Positions 36,784 to 51,039 are shown, counted from the first letter of the stretch. The stretch: 64,000 nt of DNA from Hevea brasiliensis (GCF_030052815.1 NC_079498.1:74758992-74822991); one strand, 5' to 3'. Notes: generated by a model from the sequence alone, not told the origin. Program-made: numbers and translations.

Positions 36784-39700
36784 TGTAACACCTTCACTGT
36801 AGCAATTCCGTACATTCTACTGTTTCGATGACCGGTGTCGGTCCAGACAGCTAGAACGTCTAGAAAAAAATTTAGACTAGAGTGAGGAGTCATAAATAAC
36901 TCAAATAATGGTAAGAAAAATTTAGAAAAAATTTTAGAAATAAAATACAATCAAGTTAAATGAGTCGGTGCCCTAGCGATGGGTAACCTAGTGGGAAGTT
37001 GCTGTTTTCATAGCTAGAAGCCCTAAACCCAGGGGAAAATTCATGAAATAATTTTTGAAACTCCAGAGAAGATTTATTGAGCATTCTATGGCATTAGAAT
37101 GCCAAGAAAAGGCTTAGAAAAATTTTTCGATCGGTACAGACGATTTTGGCTTAATAAGCCAAACGGAGGGCATTTTGGTCATTTCGCTTTCAGAGATGAT
37201 TTTTGGCTAACTTGTCCAGTTAAATAAATAAATTATATGACATAAAATATGAATAAATATTGCTAAAAATTAAATTTAAAATAAGTAGAAAATAAAAGAA
37301 AAAGAAAATGAATTAAATGGGACTTATGACATCACCATGATGTCATTAAAATGCCCCCCAATAATCAAATTTCAACAAGAACTTCAAAAAGAGATAAATA
37401 CACATAAAATAAGATAAAATTAAACACAAATTCTATTATTCTTCTTCTTGTTTTTGGCAGCCACTCTTTCTCTTCACCATTGAAGAGCTTTCCTCTCTCT
37501 CTCTTACCAAACCTCACATTTTCACCATAAAACGCTAAACTTTCTTCATTAAAACTTCTCCTCACACCTCAAATTACCTCTAGGCAGCAATTTGAAGGGG
37601 AAATTAAGAAGATTTAACAAGTTTGGGATGGCTCAAGTTGAGGTTAGTGCCTATTTTTTCTATTTTTCTTTAGATTTTGTGCTAGTAACACTATTTATGT
37701 TAGGAAATTGAGAAAATTGAACAAATATGTGCATGTTTGGGCCTCTACAAATTTTTGGTAGCCTTAGTGATGGAAGTGTTGATGAGTTTTGAATGAATTT
37801 AAGTTGTATATGGGTGGTCTTAAACATGAGTATGAGACTTAAACATCATTAAGTATGTTGAATTAATGTATGTGCATGAATGGATATTTGAGAATTAGGG
37901 TTTGAGGAATGAAGTTAGGGTTTTGTTCATGTGTTATGGAATTGGAGTCCTAATGGTCAATTAGTGACCATTTGGCTATATTTGATGAGGAATTGAAGTG
38001 ATTTATGCCAATAGAATTGAGGTTAGGTATGCTGCCTTAGGTGACCTGCAGGGTTTAATGTGAGTCTAGCAAGTTTAGGCAGCTGTAACTTGAGTGGTGT
38101 AGGTTCAATTGGTGCAAGGCCAATTGGACATGAAACTAGACATATAATGGCACAACTTTGATGCAGAAACCATGCCCAGAAAACAAACTTAGAATACCCT
38201 AAAAATTGACCGAATCTGGGTAACCAATTCTGGACCTGGAAAAATTGACCAAATGAACAGTTCATTTGGCCATAACTCTTTGTAGAAATGTCCAAATGGC
38301 CTAAATTTTATATCAATGAAAAGTTTAGACAATTTAGGACAACTTTCATGAAGACCATTACTCTAAATTATGACCAGAACTAAATGAAATTGTCCATCAA
38401 AGTCAGGACACCAAAACTGCCAGAATTGATTCTGCCCATAAATTTTGGAAAAATTATAATCCATCCAGTTATGGTAATTTGGCCATAACTTGAGCTAAAA
38501 AACTCCAATTGGAGTGATCCAAAAAGGAAATTAAAGAAGACACATAAAGGAATAACTTTGATGAAGAAAATTTTGCCAAATTTCCACTGTAACAATGACT
38601 AATGGAACAGTAAACTTAAGGTACGAAATCTGAAAATTTTGAATAACGTAAAATAAGGTTTGAAATGGCATTGGAAATCATTGCCAACAAAAATAAAATG
38701 CAAAATGTTGTATATTGGTGAACTTAGGTTCAACAAATCTATTATGTATTAAAAAGTCAACTTTTGTGTAGGAATAGTTAAGTAAATAGTAACCTCAATG
38801 AGATGAATGCAAAGGACCAAAACATAAATTGCTAATGATACCTCACTTAAATGATTTAAGATTTGTTTAAATCATGTGATTAGTTTGATGGGATTTGTAG
38901 GCTCATCACAAATGGAACTTAGGAGAAATAGTTTATATAATTTGAAATGTGAATTGTAAATTACTATAAATGAAATATTAAAGGTATAAATGATGTGTAA
39001 ACAATATTTGGTTCCTTTTTTATTGAATAGAAAAAAAATGAAAATTTGCTTGAACCTAGATACATGTGAATTGGTGTAATAAATTAGATAAGAAATTGTA
39101 AGTGATAAATAAATAGTGAGATTGATAAATAGTGAACTATATAAATGAATTATATTAATGTACAAATGAGATAGTAATTCTCATTATTGTAGAAGGGAAA
39201 AATATTTTGAATACAATGGTATATGAGAACCATTGTTTTGAAGTGTGATCATTAAGGATAACAGAATGAATATATAAATTACGATGAATGCATAAATTAT
39301 ATAAATATTAGACTTAGAGATTTATGTTTCTATTATGAAAAAGATTAAAATGCTAGAAATTATAATTAGAACCTATAATGAAATAATGAAACTTATGACC
39401 ATTTAATGGTACTATGTGCCCATGTATTGCCTAGACACGTATGTCAGATTGGATAGATTGGCATGCCAATAGGGTATTGTTTTAGTAGTACTGCGAAAGG
39501 CTTTATGCCTACACTAATGGCTTTATGCCAGCACTCATGGCTTTTATGCCCGATTATGTGTTATCATAGCTTTTTAGCCATACTAATTACATACGTAGTT
39601 GACATTCCACGTCCCATGGTATGAAGGCTCGAAGCACCGCGGTGTCCAGTGCCAACGACCCGTTATACAGTTTAGTCAGCCTGTCATAGTTTACCTGGGC

Positions 39701-40062
39701 AGTGTAAATTATGAAATTATGTAAATTGATGAAATTTGAAAATTTTGCTTTTGTGATTTAATCATGAATGAGATTGTATGGGTTTGAAGATAGAATTGAA
39801 ATGTATAAATGATGCATGAAATGATGAGATTATTATTATAAATATATTATCGAAAATTTTAAGCAGGTAAATAGTGAAAATACGCCAAATGGTAATAGAA
39901 ACAGGGGAAACTCCGCTGGTTTCTCCTTAGAAAAATAATTGATATTAAAATATAACGAGAACAAAATTTTTAAAGGAATAAAGTAAGATAAAATAGGGTG
40001 CTCCGGCACTGAGTGTGACACGCCTTGCTCGGCTACACTGTAGTCAGGTGAGGGGTGTTACA
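36784..40062 (+). mobile_element. Solo LTR, plus strand
   Basis: 3279 bp, from TGTAACACCTTCACTGTAGC to GAGGGGTGTTACA, with a perfect 5-bp duplication CCATA on both sides (36779-36783, 40063-40067) and no internal region. It is the same family as the array, in opposite orientation. The conserved palindrome TGACATCACCATGATGTCA lies at 37327-37345. It arose by LTR-LTR recombination of an inserted element. Confidence 0.93.
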
Positions 40063-40072
40063 CCATATGTAC

Positions 40073-43000
40073 TGTCACACTTTATCCCTGGTAAGGCATG
40101 ACATGTTCCCGTAGCATACCTAATGAATTATCGAACTCCACCTAATGATAACCCATTAGTTATGTTACAAAGGATTTTAAAACAAATCATAGCTTTTTAT
40201 CTTATCAGTTCTTTTGCGGAAAACTGCGTGAGAATAGTTAAAATTCCATGCAAACATTCATTAGAAATAATGATAGACTAAATATTGCAAAAGTTACATT
40301 TTCATAAGTCTCAAAATGAAATACAAATAGTTACAAACTCAAAATACTTTAGTAATGCATTACTTTTTAATACAAACTGCTCAATGTCCGTACATCCATA
40401 CATATAGGTACAAAATACATCCAAAAGGAATCATAAGAGTATACCTAACGTAAATACCAACAATCAATACCAAAATGCTGCTTCCAAGTCTCTCACTCGG
40501 CAGCCTTCTCCTTCCCCTTACCTGCAACAACATAAAGAAGCTATCACTGAGTATATCACTCAGTGGTGCACAACTAATAACTTTAAAACTTAAGGTAAAA
40601 CACAATTTGTCAAAGCATAATAAATCACATTTTTCTTAAGCATGAAAACTTCACAATAGTTCTAAGTCCATAAGAGCCATTTATTGGAATAACATTTCAA
40701 ATGAGAAATCACACTTCATAAATCATAATTCACAAAGTAATAGTGTTGCCAACATCAACACACAGTTTAGGCCATGACACAAAATTTTATGATCAGTGCC
40801 GTGTTGTACACCACGACAAAGCAATCTCAACCTCACTAACCATTATTAATGAGGGAAGGGCTAGCTAGCTAATGAGTACTCATGTAGTCTTACCCCACTA
40901 ACCGTTATTAATGGGAGACATAATCAATATCAATTATCAATCCCAAGTAGCCGTTACTACTGGGGAGTTCCGAAAGGGATTGTCATGCTAACTGTGGTTT
41001 CAAAACAGTTTCCAAAAATTTCTCACTCAACAATCACATTTATAAACCAATAAACATATTTAAATTTATCATAATATCCATATAAAGGTGGCAACACCCA
41101 AATTTCTTAAATGCAAGAGAAAAACCATATTTCAGTCAAAGTAAACTTGTTCAAAGCAAACTCATTCAATTTAACACATTCCAAGCAATTTACAAGTTTA
41201 AAAATGAAGAAAAGATTAGTTGTGCACAAGCCTTTAATGCTCTCCTTTCTCTTTACTCACTATTCCTTGTCCATCCCAACCTCTTTCTCTACTGAAAATA
41301 CACAAATAGAATACCTCAATACTAATCTCAATTGCTGCTAAGAACTCATTACATTAATGTCTAATACATCGTAAATTGGCTTTGCAAATTTTAGAGAGTT
41401 TTGGTTTTGGATAACTTGGTGCCCCAATCTTTGAACCCAATTTTTACCTAGTTTAGATCATAATTTGGTAAGGTGTTCTTCATGAAAATTATTCATTTAG
41501 GTCTTAACTTTATTTTCCTTTTTGAATCGCCTAATTCGGAGCTGTGTAACTCAAATTATGACTAAAACACGATTACTGTGTCACGTTACTATTCATCCTA
41601 CAGATTCAGCTCTGGCAGATTTATCGATCCAACTTTGTTCAGCAGTTTGATCAAGTTACGTCCATAATTTGGTCTAATATTCTTCATACAATATGTTCTC
41701 CTATGTCTTAGGTTTCCATCGGTTCAAGAATCGCCTAAATTGGAGTTTTCTAAAGAGAGTTATGGCCATGCAAAATTTACTGTCCATATGGTAAATCTGC
41801 AGTTCTATAGATTCGGTGATTCAATTTTGCTCAGCAATTTGATTGGGTTAAGTCCATAATTTGGCCTCAAGTTCGCCACATGAAATGTTCTACTATGTCT
41901 TAGGTTTCCATCAGTTCAAGAATCGCCTAAATCAGAGTTTTCTAGAGAGAGTTATGGCCATACAAATTTTACTGTTCATATGGTCAAATTTTGCAAGTTC
42001 TAGATTTCTGTCTCTAAGTTCAAGCCAAGTTTTAGCCAATTTTTGGGCAGTTTCTAGGTTGGGTCTCGTCATGAAAATTCTAGCTCTATGTCTTAAGTTT
42101 CATTCACAATTGGTTTCACACCAATTGGAGTTGTGTAGCTCAATTTATGGGCTGTCAAACACACTGAACTCAGAGTGAAAATTCTGCTATAGGTTCAATT
42201 TTTTCATTTCTTCAATTATTCCCACTAACCAACCTCAATTCACGTTTAATTCACCTAAAATGACTATAATTTAGCATTGAAACATCAATGGCACTTTGTA
42301 GCACAAACTCCACAATTTTCAAACACCAAAGTTTGCAATTTTCCCTAATCCTACCATTTCATTACCTCCATTCATTAACCCAATGTCAATTCAAACTAAA
42401 TAAACCTCAAATAATCATAATTTAACACTACACACTCCAATTTCACTCTCTAGCACCAAAGCTCCAATTTTCCCGTGAACCCTAATCTCTCATAATTAAA
42501 TTTATACACATTTCATGCAATTTCTTTGCCCCAATCATGTATACTACTTCAACTAAGCTTAATCTCATCATAAATTTCATTCAAAGACATCAAATCTTAA
42601 CTTTTCTCTAATTTGGCCAAAACCCTAGTTTAGATTCCGTACATGTTTTCTTTCATTTTTTAATGAAATTTCATGCTTTATCATGTAAATTTATCACAGC
42701 CAAACTTGATTCAAAGCATATTTGGTTAATCAAGCATGAAAGTGAGAGCTTACCTCACTTGATGATTTTTCCCACTTCCAATCTCTTCCAAATCTTGCTC
42801 TTCTTATTTTTAATCTCTCAATCAAAGATCTCTTTGATGTTTTCTTTTAGTGGGCTATGGAATTTATGAAGGGAATTGAAGTTAATCAAGACTTGGAAGG
42901 GAAAACAATGGTGGAAGAAGTTTAGAGAAGAAGAGAAAAGAAAAGAGAGGGAGAGGGAAGATGGGTGGTGGCATGGAAGAAGAGCAAGAAGGAGACTTAT

Positions 43001-43440
43001 CTTCTTTTATACTTATTTATTCCTTTTTAATTAAATAATTAAGTTTAATTGTTAAAAGCTCATAAGTCATTAATTTTAATTAGGTCAAAAATGGAATTTA
43101 AATTCTAGATTTTTGCCTCTTTTATTTTCTTTCCACTTTTACTCTAATTTTTCCCTCAATATTTCTTCATAATTCAATATTTTATTTTCATTTAATTAAA
43201 TTGACATTTTGGTCAAAAATCAACTCTTAAAGTGAATTGACTAAAATGCCCCTTATCAGGTCATAATCCCTCTTTTACAATATACCCGGTGAGTTCTTAT
43301 ATTTTTGGGTCACTTGAATTTTTATTGTGTCTATCTCAATTAATTTTCTATTTATTTTTGGTCCTCAAGGTGTCTTTGAATAGTACTAGTCACGGACCAA
43401 AAATGGTACTATTAATAACTCAGAGGTTCAGGGTGTTACA
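40073..43440 (-). mobile_element. Solo LTR, minus strand
   Basis: 3368 bp, from TGTCACACTTTATCCC to CAGGGTGTTACA, flanked by TGTAC on both sides (40068-40072, 43441-43445). It belongs to a second subfamily, with TCCCGTAG...CCTAATGAA near its end, shared with the LTR at 52864-56371. A TATA-like AGTATAAAAGAAG lies at about 43001-43013 (minus). Three module copies with TCATGAAA...TATGTCTTA are visible at 41480-42100. Confidence 0.93.
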
Positions 43441-43445
43441 TGTAC

Positions 43446-44099
43446 TTACACTAACTTTAGGTTAATTGATATAATATACTCCACTAAGTATAGTTTAATG
43501 TTATAATAATTAAACTTATTAATATTGCAATTAATCCCCCATAATTCCTTTAATCACATTATGTTTAAAATCTCTTATTTTTATGGCATTTTCAAATTTT
43601 TAATATCACTTATTTTTAATGTACATTGAGGTCAAAAGTTAACTCGAGGTGTAAATTAACTAAAATGCTCCTCTTCGGGTTGTACTTCTAATTTTTTCGT
43701 GCTACCGATTAGGTCCTTGACCCGCTAATTTCTTTAATTTTTATTTTTCGTTTATACTAATTTATTAATTTTCTTTGACATTTCCAATGTCAATTACACC
43801 TCAGTAAACCTTTAATTATGTCCCGAAAATATTTCTTGGGGTTCCCCACAGTCCATGGCTAGACAACGGTCCTCGCCGTAACTTCCCGGTGCGGTCACCC
43901 ATTTGTACGGGTTTGGCTCATTTAACTTAGTCACATTTTATCTCTTTTATTTTTTCTTAATTTTTCTCATCACATATTTTATTATTTAATGCTTTCTTAC
44001 TGTCAATTAAGTGTAGTTCTAGAAATTTTGACTTTTCAGGGTAGACATTAGCCGTCAGAGCAGTGGAACATACGGACTACGTAAAGTGAGGATGTTACA
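43446..44099 (-). mobile_element. Old gypsy LTR, fragment 3 (terminus)
   Basis: The last piece of the LTR seen at 7774-8079 and 34060-36783. It ends with the family terminal block (ACATACGGACTACGTAAAG, then GATGTTACA at 44099). Removing the two solo LTRs joins CCATATGTAC cleanly across the gap. Confidence 0.75.
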
Positions 44100-45241
44100 C
44101 TAAATTTTGGGTCAAAACCCTAACTTCAAGATCACAACCTCATACTACTTATGCCAATCAACACATAACTCATGTATATTTGTTAATCAACACTTGTAAA
44201 CACAATTATGGTCATCAATTCATCAAAACCTCTACCTCCCCTATGGTAACTGAAACTTAAGTTCAACCAACCATGCATTTTTTTTTATCATTTCCTTTAA
44301 AATTTCTATGCATCTCAACTTAACTTTAAGAAATATCCAAGAAATTAAAACTAACTTGCGCATACCTCACTTGTGACCCAACTTGACTTGCTAAAACTTC
44401 AAGTTTCTCTTCAATTCTTGGCTACCAATAGATTTCCCAAGGTCTAGGATTAAATTTTAGTGAAGGCAAATATAGATTTTAAGGTGAAATTGGAAGAGAA
44501 ATCGAGCTTTGAAGCTTGAAAATGGTGGAAGGTTTTCTCTAGGTGGTTCGGCCAACTTAGTTCCAAGGAAGAAGATGAAATTTTCTTAGCCAAAATTTTC
44601 TTATATTCAATATTTATCCATTTTAGTTTATGTGTTAAATTTTAATTAGTGCAAATTTTTTTAATTAGGTCATCTTTGCATCATGCTTATATCATAAATG
44701 TGATTTAAGTTTCATTTCCTTTACTCATTTTCTCTACTCATTTTTCATTACACAAATTCATAATTTAATTCATTTTAATTATTTTATTCTCTCCCATTTT
44801 GCTTGACATATAAGTCAAAATTCAACACTAAAGGTGAAATGACCAAAATGCCCTTTATTGTGTTCATGGAGTTATAACTGTCTTTACCGATTGGCTTTAT
44901 TTCCTTACATTCCTTTAACATTTTTATTGTCATTTAAACCTCCTAAATCCTTCAATTTAGTCCCAATATTTATCTTACAAGGTTTTCCCTTGAGTCTGGG
45001 GTTGGCAACTGTCTTCACAATCATTTCCCGTTAGGGTTACCCATCACCGTGACCACCGGCTCATTTAACCGAGTTGCACTTCACTTCTTTTATTTTTCTT
45101 TAATTTTTCTTAATCTTTATTTAACCATCTCATGACTCTTCACTCTAGTTCAAGTGCAGTTCCAAACATCCTGGCTATCCAAATGGATGTTAGTCATCGA
45201 AACAGCGGAATATACAGACTAGCTAAAGTGAGGACGTTACA
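44100..45241 (-). mobile_element. Gypsy 3' LTR, U3-side part
   Basis: This starts within an LTR (AAACCCTAACTTC region) and ends with AGTGAGGACGTTACA at 45241. It is the LTR into which the older LTR ending at 44099 had inserted, so its other half lies left of the window or is lost. A polypurine tract follows, which makes it a 3' LTR in minus orientation. Confidence 0.75.
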
Positions 45242-45532
45242 ATTCTCCCCGTCTAAATAAAAATTTCGTCCTCAAAATTTACCCGGTGTGAATAGTCGAG
45301 GAACTACTATCTCCTTGCTTCTCCACTTTTTTTGTGTTATAATGCTTCACTTTCTCCTTAGTCTGTCTTACTATATCTGACTCTACAATCTTATCCTCAA
45401 TTAGTTCTGCACCTATCTTCTTTCATCTCATTTATAGTCTCCTTCTCATCTCCATCCACTATCTTTAATATGATCCTTTTCAGTTGATAATCTACCATCA
45501 TCTTATGGCCTAAAGGGTTAGTCACAAGTATG
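45242..45532 (-). pseudogene. Gypsy PPT and internal scrap
   Basis: The minus strand shows GACGAAATTTTTATTTAGAC then a G-run, the Tekay/del PPT, at 45242-45275. Further in, the plus-strand TTCAGTTGATAATCTACCAT and TGGCCTAAAGGGTTAGTCAC stretches match parts of the protease-pol linker at 3260-3450 of the other gypsy element. About 290 bp survive, so most of gag-pol was lost before the adjacent Tat/Ogre-like sequence. No readable frame remains. Confidence 0.65.
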
Positions 45533-47682
45533 TGTGGGAGCAGGGGGCGTGAGATGAAATATCATCCACTAGAATTATATAAAATGCACCAGCTAATACC
45601 TAGGAAAGATGGTGGAGTCACAATGGTCTCACTTAAGTACCACCTCCTTATATAGCATTTCCTAGATATACACTTCATACAATCCTAATATAATCAAACT
45701 ACTGGTAAATACCGTCTTCCCATAACACTACCACGGTACTAAGGATTTATGCCACAAAGGCATAGATAGACAGGAGTCGCCACCCAGGTAAAAATTGGGA
45801 CATATTCAGTGTTTCTTCCGAGGGTCATGGATGGCAACTTACTCCTTGCAGAGTTTCCACAACCGTCATTACCATACCCCAATGTCTAGGTTCGGGATAG
45901 TGGGTATGTAAGGGAAAGGTGTTAGGCACCCCTTACGCTTGGTCTAACCTCATTAATTCAAGTTCCAGTCCTATACTAATGTTTCTAAAAGTCTTGTTTA
46001 TTATTCCTTTATTAAACTTTATCCTAAAAATGCAATTCTAATCCTACACACACAAGTAATTTACAAAAGGTTTGTTGTTTACAAATAATTTTCATGCACA
46101 AGTAATTTCTATCTATGGGGTTACTAATTATTTAAATGATATTTACCAGATGACTAAAATTATTTTTTTATTGAGAATTTAATTTACAAATAAATTCAAT
46201 TTCAAATAACCTTACGTTTCTATTTAACCTAATTAATTAATTTTTCATCAAGTTATCCTAAGGATAATTAAACTAAATTAATTATGTATATGTGTAATTT
46301 ATTCTAATATCACATAAGGCCCAAACAATCACAACCTAATAAAGTTTTCTAACATGCAAATTTATTTTACAATTACCAAGTATTAAATTAAATTTATTTT
46401 ACATGCCAAGGTTAGTTTAATTTACAACAAAGATTAATTTTTATTTGTAAAGTATTTATTTAAATTAATTACATGCAAAAGTCAGTTAAATTAAAAACAA
46501 AGTTAACTTTAATTTACCAAATAAAAATCCTATTATTACTATAATTTCGTGCCAATGGTTATTCTAAGAATTTAGGATTACTTGTTAGTAATTGCAGTTG
46601 CCATTAGGGCAAGCTACCCTTAAAAAATAGTCTTCTCTTCTAGTATGGCAATGATATCTCTAGCTTACTCCCATTTAGCTCCATGTAAGCTCTACGCAAA
46701 TGCCCTCTTTAGTACTTACCTTAGGGCTACTTACCAATTTTGTTTGTAATAAAAAAAAAAGAAACTAAAGAAAATAAAAGAAATTAAAGAAAATAAGAAA
46801 ATATTAACAACAATTTACATTGGATTCTAACTCTAGTTTCCTAAAGGGTTAAGATTCCTAATTAGTTACAACTACCTAAGGGTCCACATCTTTTAACATA
46901 TTCCAAACACTTCATAACACTTCTTGAATTAAGAAAAGGACAGAAAAATAGATCAAATATCAATTGGAACCTAAGAAAATACAAGAACATGCATAAACAT
47001 ACAATTTCCAAATTCTGGCAGATTGACAATAGCAAGAAATTTGAATTTTGAAAAATAGTTAGACAAGCCTAAATATCATGAAAAAATTGCAGAAGATAGG
47101 CAAAACATCATACAACATCATAAAATTCATAGATTAAACAAAACCCTAGCCAAATAATCTACACAAATCGTAAATTTTCCTAATGACAGAATCGCACTAC
47201 TTTTTTGTAAAATTCATAACTCACCAACCATAATAGATATGAATGCAAAAATAATTGGAAAAGATTCACAAGATTCCAAACTTAATTTTAGACATCAGAT
47301 TTACACAAAAATATTAAGAAACAAGGGAGATATGGGCTCCACAAGTCGGGTATCCTACAAATTAGATTTTACAAGAACCCTAACTCCAAATAGCCATAAC
47401 TTACAAAATATTAAAGCTTTTTTAGTGATTCTTGAGCCTAAAATTAATTTAATTTTGTGTATAATATGAATATAATTTTTTCAAATTTTTTACAGATTCA
47501 AAAAGTAACAAAAAATAATGAAAATATGAGAGACAGAAAACCGAATATGTGCAAAATTGTGTATCCCCTCAAATTAAATATGATTGCATGATCTATATGA
47601 ACATATAAAATAAATTAGAAACAAGGAACATAGAATTAAACATTAAATGACATAGATCTTGAAAAGATAGTAAAAGAACTAA
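45533..47682 (-). mobile_element. Tat/Ogre-like LTR end, PBS and leader (part 1)
   Basis: Read on the minus strand this carries an LTR end followed by a TGGCGACTCC primer site (45782-45773) and about 240 bp of leader. The arrangement is known from plant Tat/Ogre gypsy elements, which prime from tRNA-Arg. The rest is AT-rich LTR sequence with an A/G-rich run near 46750-46800. No gene is seen. It resumes at 58119 after a solo LTR insertion (duplication ACTAA at 47678-47682 and 58119-58123). Confidence 0.5.
45773..45782 (-). other. Putative tRNA-Arg-type primer binding site
   Basis: Minus strand TGGCGACTCC, complementary to a plant tRNA 3' end of the GGAGTCGCCA type. Identification rests on this 10-mer and the Tat/Ogre-like LTR context only. 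Confidence 0.45.
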
Positions 47683-47688
47683 TGTAAC

Positions 47689-50600
47689 TGTAACACCCTC
47701 CCTGTAGCAATTCCGTACATTCTACTGTTCCGGTGATCGGTGTCGGTCCGGACAGCTAGAACGTCTGGAAAAATATTTAAATTAAAGTGAGGAACCATAA
47801 TTAACTCAAATATTAATAAGAAAAATTTAGGAAAAATTTTAGAAAAAAAATACAACCAAGTTAAATGAGCCGGTGCCCAAGCGATGGGTAACCTAGTAGG
47901 AAGTTGCGGTTCTCGCAACTAGAAGCCCTAGACCTGGGGGAAAATTCATAAAATAATTTTTGGGACTCCAGAGAAGGGTCATTGAGGTTTCTATGGCATT
48001 AGAATGCCAAGAAAAAACTTAGAAAAATTTTTCAATCAGTACAGATAATTTTGGCCCGTTAAGCCAAACGGAGGGCATTTTGGTCATTTCGTTTTCAGAG
48101 ATGATTTTTGGCCGAATTGTCCAGTTAAGTAAATAATTATTATAATATAAAATGTGAATAAATATTGCTAAAAATTGAATTGAAAATGAGTTGAGAAAAG
48201 AAGAAAAGAAAATGAAAAAAATACTTAATTATGACATCATATGATGTCTTTAAAAAGAGCTCCACCAATCATCTTTTAACAAGCACCTTTAAATCAATTA
48301 AAAAGGATAAAAAGGAGTTAAAAATTGAAAAAAATTTTCTGCTCATCTCCTTCAATTTCCGACAGCCCCTCTTTCCGTCACTATCTCCATTAAAGCTTTC
48401 TCTTTTTCTTGCTAAAACCTCACCCTTTACACCATAAAACCTCATCCTCACTTCACTAAAATTTATCCTCACACCCTAAATCATATTTAGACAGCCATTA
48501 GAGGGAGAAATCTTGAAGATTGATAAGCTCAAGTGGGAGCTTTAATAAGGTTAGTGTCCAATATCTTCCTCTCTCTTTAAATTCATGACTAGAAAGTTGA
48601 TTTAACTTGAAATTTATAAGAAATTCAAATGAAAACCTTTGATGTACTCACTTTATATTTTTGGTAGCCATGGATTTATTAGAGTTTTGATGATTTCTTT
48701 GGATTAAATGAGTATATAAGCTACCCTTGCTATGAACTTAATATTTAGCACATTGAATTGTAGGTTAATGGAAAAGTAGAGAAATTGAGAATTTAGGGTT
48801 TTGAGCAAATTGGAGTTTAGCTCCTATAATGGTGTAGGAACATTTTAATGGTCAATTAGTGACCATTTGGTTATTGGTAAACAATAAATGAAATGTGTTT
48901 AGTGATGGGATTTAGGTTTAGTGTGGCTGCCCTAGGTGACCTGCAGAATTGGACATGAGTCCAGCAGGTTTGGGCAGCCATAACTTGAACTGTAGAGGTA
49001 CAATTGGTGCAAGGCCAATTGGGCATGAAACTAGACACATAATGGCACAACTTTGGTGAAGAAACCATGCCCATAAAACCAAACAAGTGGACCAAAAGCT
49101 TGCCCCAATCCGGATGACCTGCAGTCTATTTCTGCAGAATGACCAAATGAACAGTGATTGTTCATTTGGCCATAACTCAGTGTAGAATGGTCCAACTGAC
49201 CTGAAATTTTACCAGCAACAAGTTGAGATGTAGACCAACAACTTTCATGAAGAATCATAACCCAAATTATGACCAGAACCTATCCAACAAGTGAGTTGCA
49301 ATCACTGTTTACTGCACTGTAGATATGGTCAGTCCAGAAAAATTCTAATCCGTCCAGTTGTGGTTTTTGGACCATAACTTGAGTTACAAAACTCCAAATG
49401 GAGTGATTCAAAAAAGAAAATTCAACTAGACAAAATAAGGAACAACTTTCATGTTGATCATTTTTCCAAATTTCCACTGTAAAAATGACTAATAGAACAG
49501 TAAAGATAAGGTATGAAAACTGAAAATTCTGCTCAATTAACTTTAAGCTTAGAAATGGTATTGGCAACCAATATCAACAAATTTTGAATGCAAAATGTGG
49601 CATTTTGGGAGTATTAAAATCAATTTACCTATTGTCTATGCAAAAGTCAACATTTTGGTTGAATAATGAAGTGAATAGTAACACCAAAACTTGAAATTCA
49701 AAAATTGTAAAACTCAAAAGAGTAAAATGCCCTAGTATACCTAACAAGATTGGTTTGGATAGCTTGGCATGCCAATAGGGTACAGTTAGTAGTACTGCAC
49801 ATGGCATTATGCCATTCTATGATTTCATGGCTTTTAGCCATTCTGACATTATGTTGATACTTGGCCTTGTGCCTAATGTTATTACAGCTTATTAGCTGTT
49901 TTGTTGCACACCGGGAGACACATATGTGACCGATGGTGTGACGGCCCGAGGTACTTGATACCCAGTGTCAGTTTACCCATTTATCCAGTCCAGTCGTCCA
50001 GTATAGGTTACTTGGGCAACCAAAAATGAAAGTGGATAAATTTAATGAAATAATGAATATAACCAGTACAAAAGAAGTACGACTACAAATACTCATCGAA
50101 AATTTATTTGTAATGAGACATTAATACATTCACTGCATATTTATTTTCTGTTATTTCTTTTTATTTTATTATTGGCACCACTAAGCATTATTGCTTAGCA
50201 CGTTGCTTTTGCCACGCATAGGTTCTGGAGATACTAACCGAGAGCCCAGTAGACCACAGACTGGGTGATACCTCCTGCAGCTCTGCATAGTGTCCGTGTC
50301 ACCTCACCATCTTCAGTGCATTGGTAGGACACTAAGTTTCATTTTGGTATTTTGTAACTAACTTTTATTTTCTCTTGTGTAATTGAGACTTATGTAATGT
50401 ATTTTGATGTTAATGTAAATAGTGAAAATTGTGTTTATGAATGGAAAATTGAGTATTTATTTATTGCTTGTATATGAATACCATGAGAAATGAATGATTA
50501 AGAAATGGAAATGTTGTTGAAAAATATTGAGATTTTGATGATGAAATGGAGTTTGGGATTGGTTGAAAAATTTGGAAGTGTTTTTCACAGGTTCAGAAGA

Positions 50601-50853
50601 ACTGTTTTCTCCATTTTTAGCCGGTACTCTGTCGGATTTTCTATAAAATTTTCGGAACCTCAAATAAATTATAATTTCAATAAATGACTTAAATGAATTA
50701 TATTTCATAAATTTTACTTCATAACTATGAAAAAAAAAACAAAAAAATAATAATAAATTAGGGAAAAAAATGATTGAATTAAAATAGGGTGTTCCAATAC
50801 ACTGCGTGGCATATCTTGCTCGGCTACACTGTAAACGGGTAAGGGGTGTCACA
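47689..50853 (+). mobile_element. Nested solo LTR, plus strand
   Basis: 3165 bp, from TGTAACACCCTCCCTGTAGC to AAGGGGTGTCACA, flanked by GTAAC (47684-47688, 50854-50858). The target is bases 2-6 of the enclosing LTR. TGACATCATATGATGTC lies at 48232-48248, with a CCACCAATCAT box just downstream, then AATTAAAAAGGATAAAAAGG. Confidence 0.93.
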
Positions 50854-50954
50854 GTAACACCCCTCTCCCGTCTACAGTGTAGTCGAGTAAGGCATGCTAT
50901 ATTCGGTGCCGGAGCACCCTATCTTGTCTTATCATTTACAATATTAATTTAATA

Positions 50955-51039
50955 TCCATTTAATTTTATTATCTCACTTGTAGAAATTCATCCTGGCTAT
51001 CTAGAATGTCCATTTAATTTTATTATCTCACTTGTAGAA
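50955..51039 (+). repeat. Direct duplication, 54-bp period
   Basis: The 31-bp string starting TCCATTTAATTTTATTATC occurs at 50955 and again at 51009, separated by GAAATTCATCCTGGC-type sequence. Confidence 0.85.

Noticed and set aside
36576..36950. A 124-codon minus-strand frame at the old LTR/solo LTR border
   Set aside because: It crosses an insertion border at 36783/36784, so it is a chance fusion.
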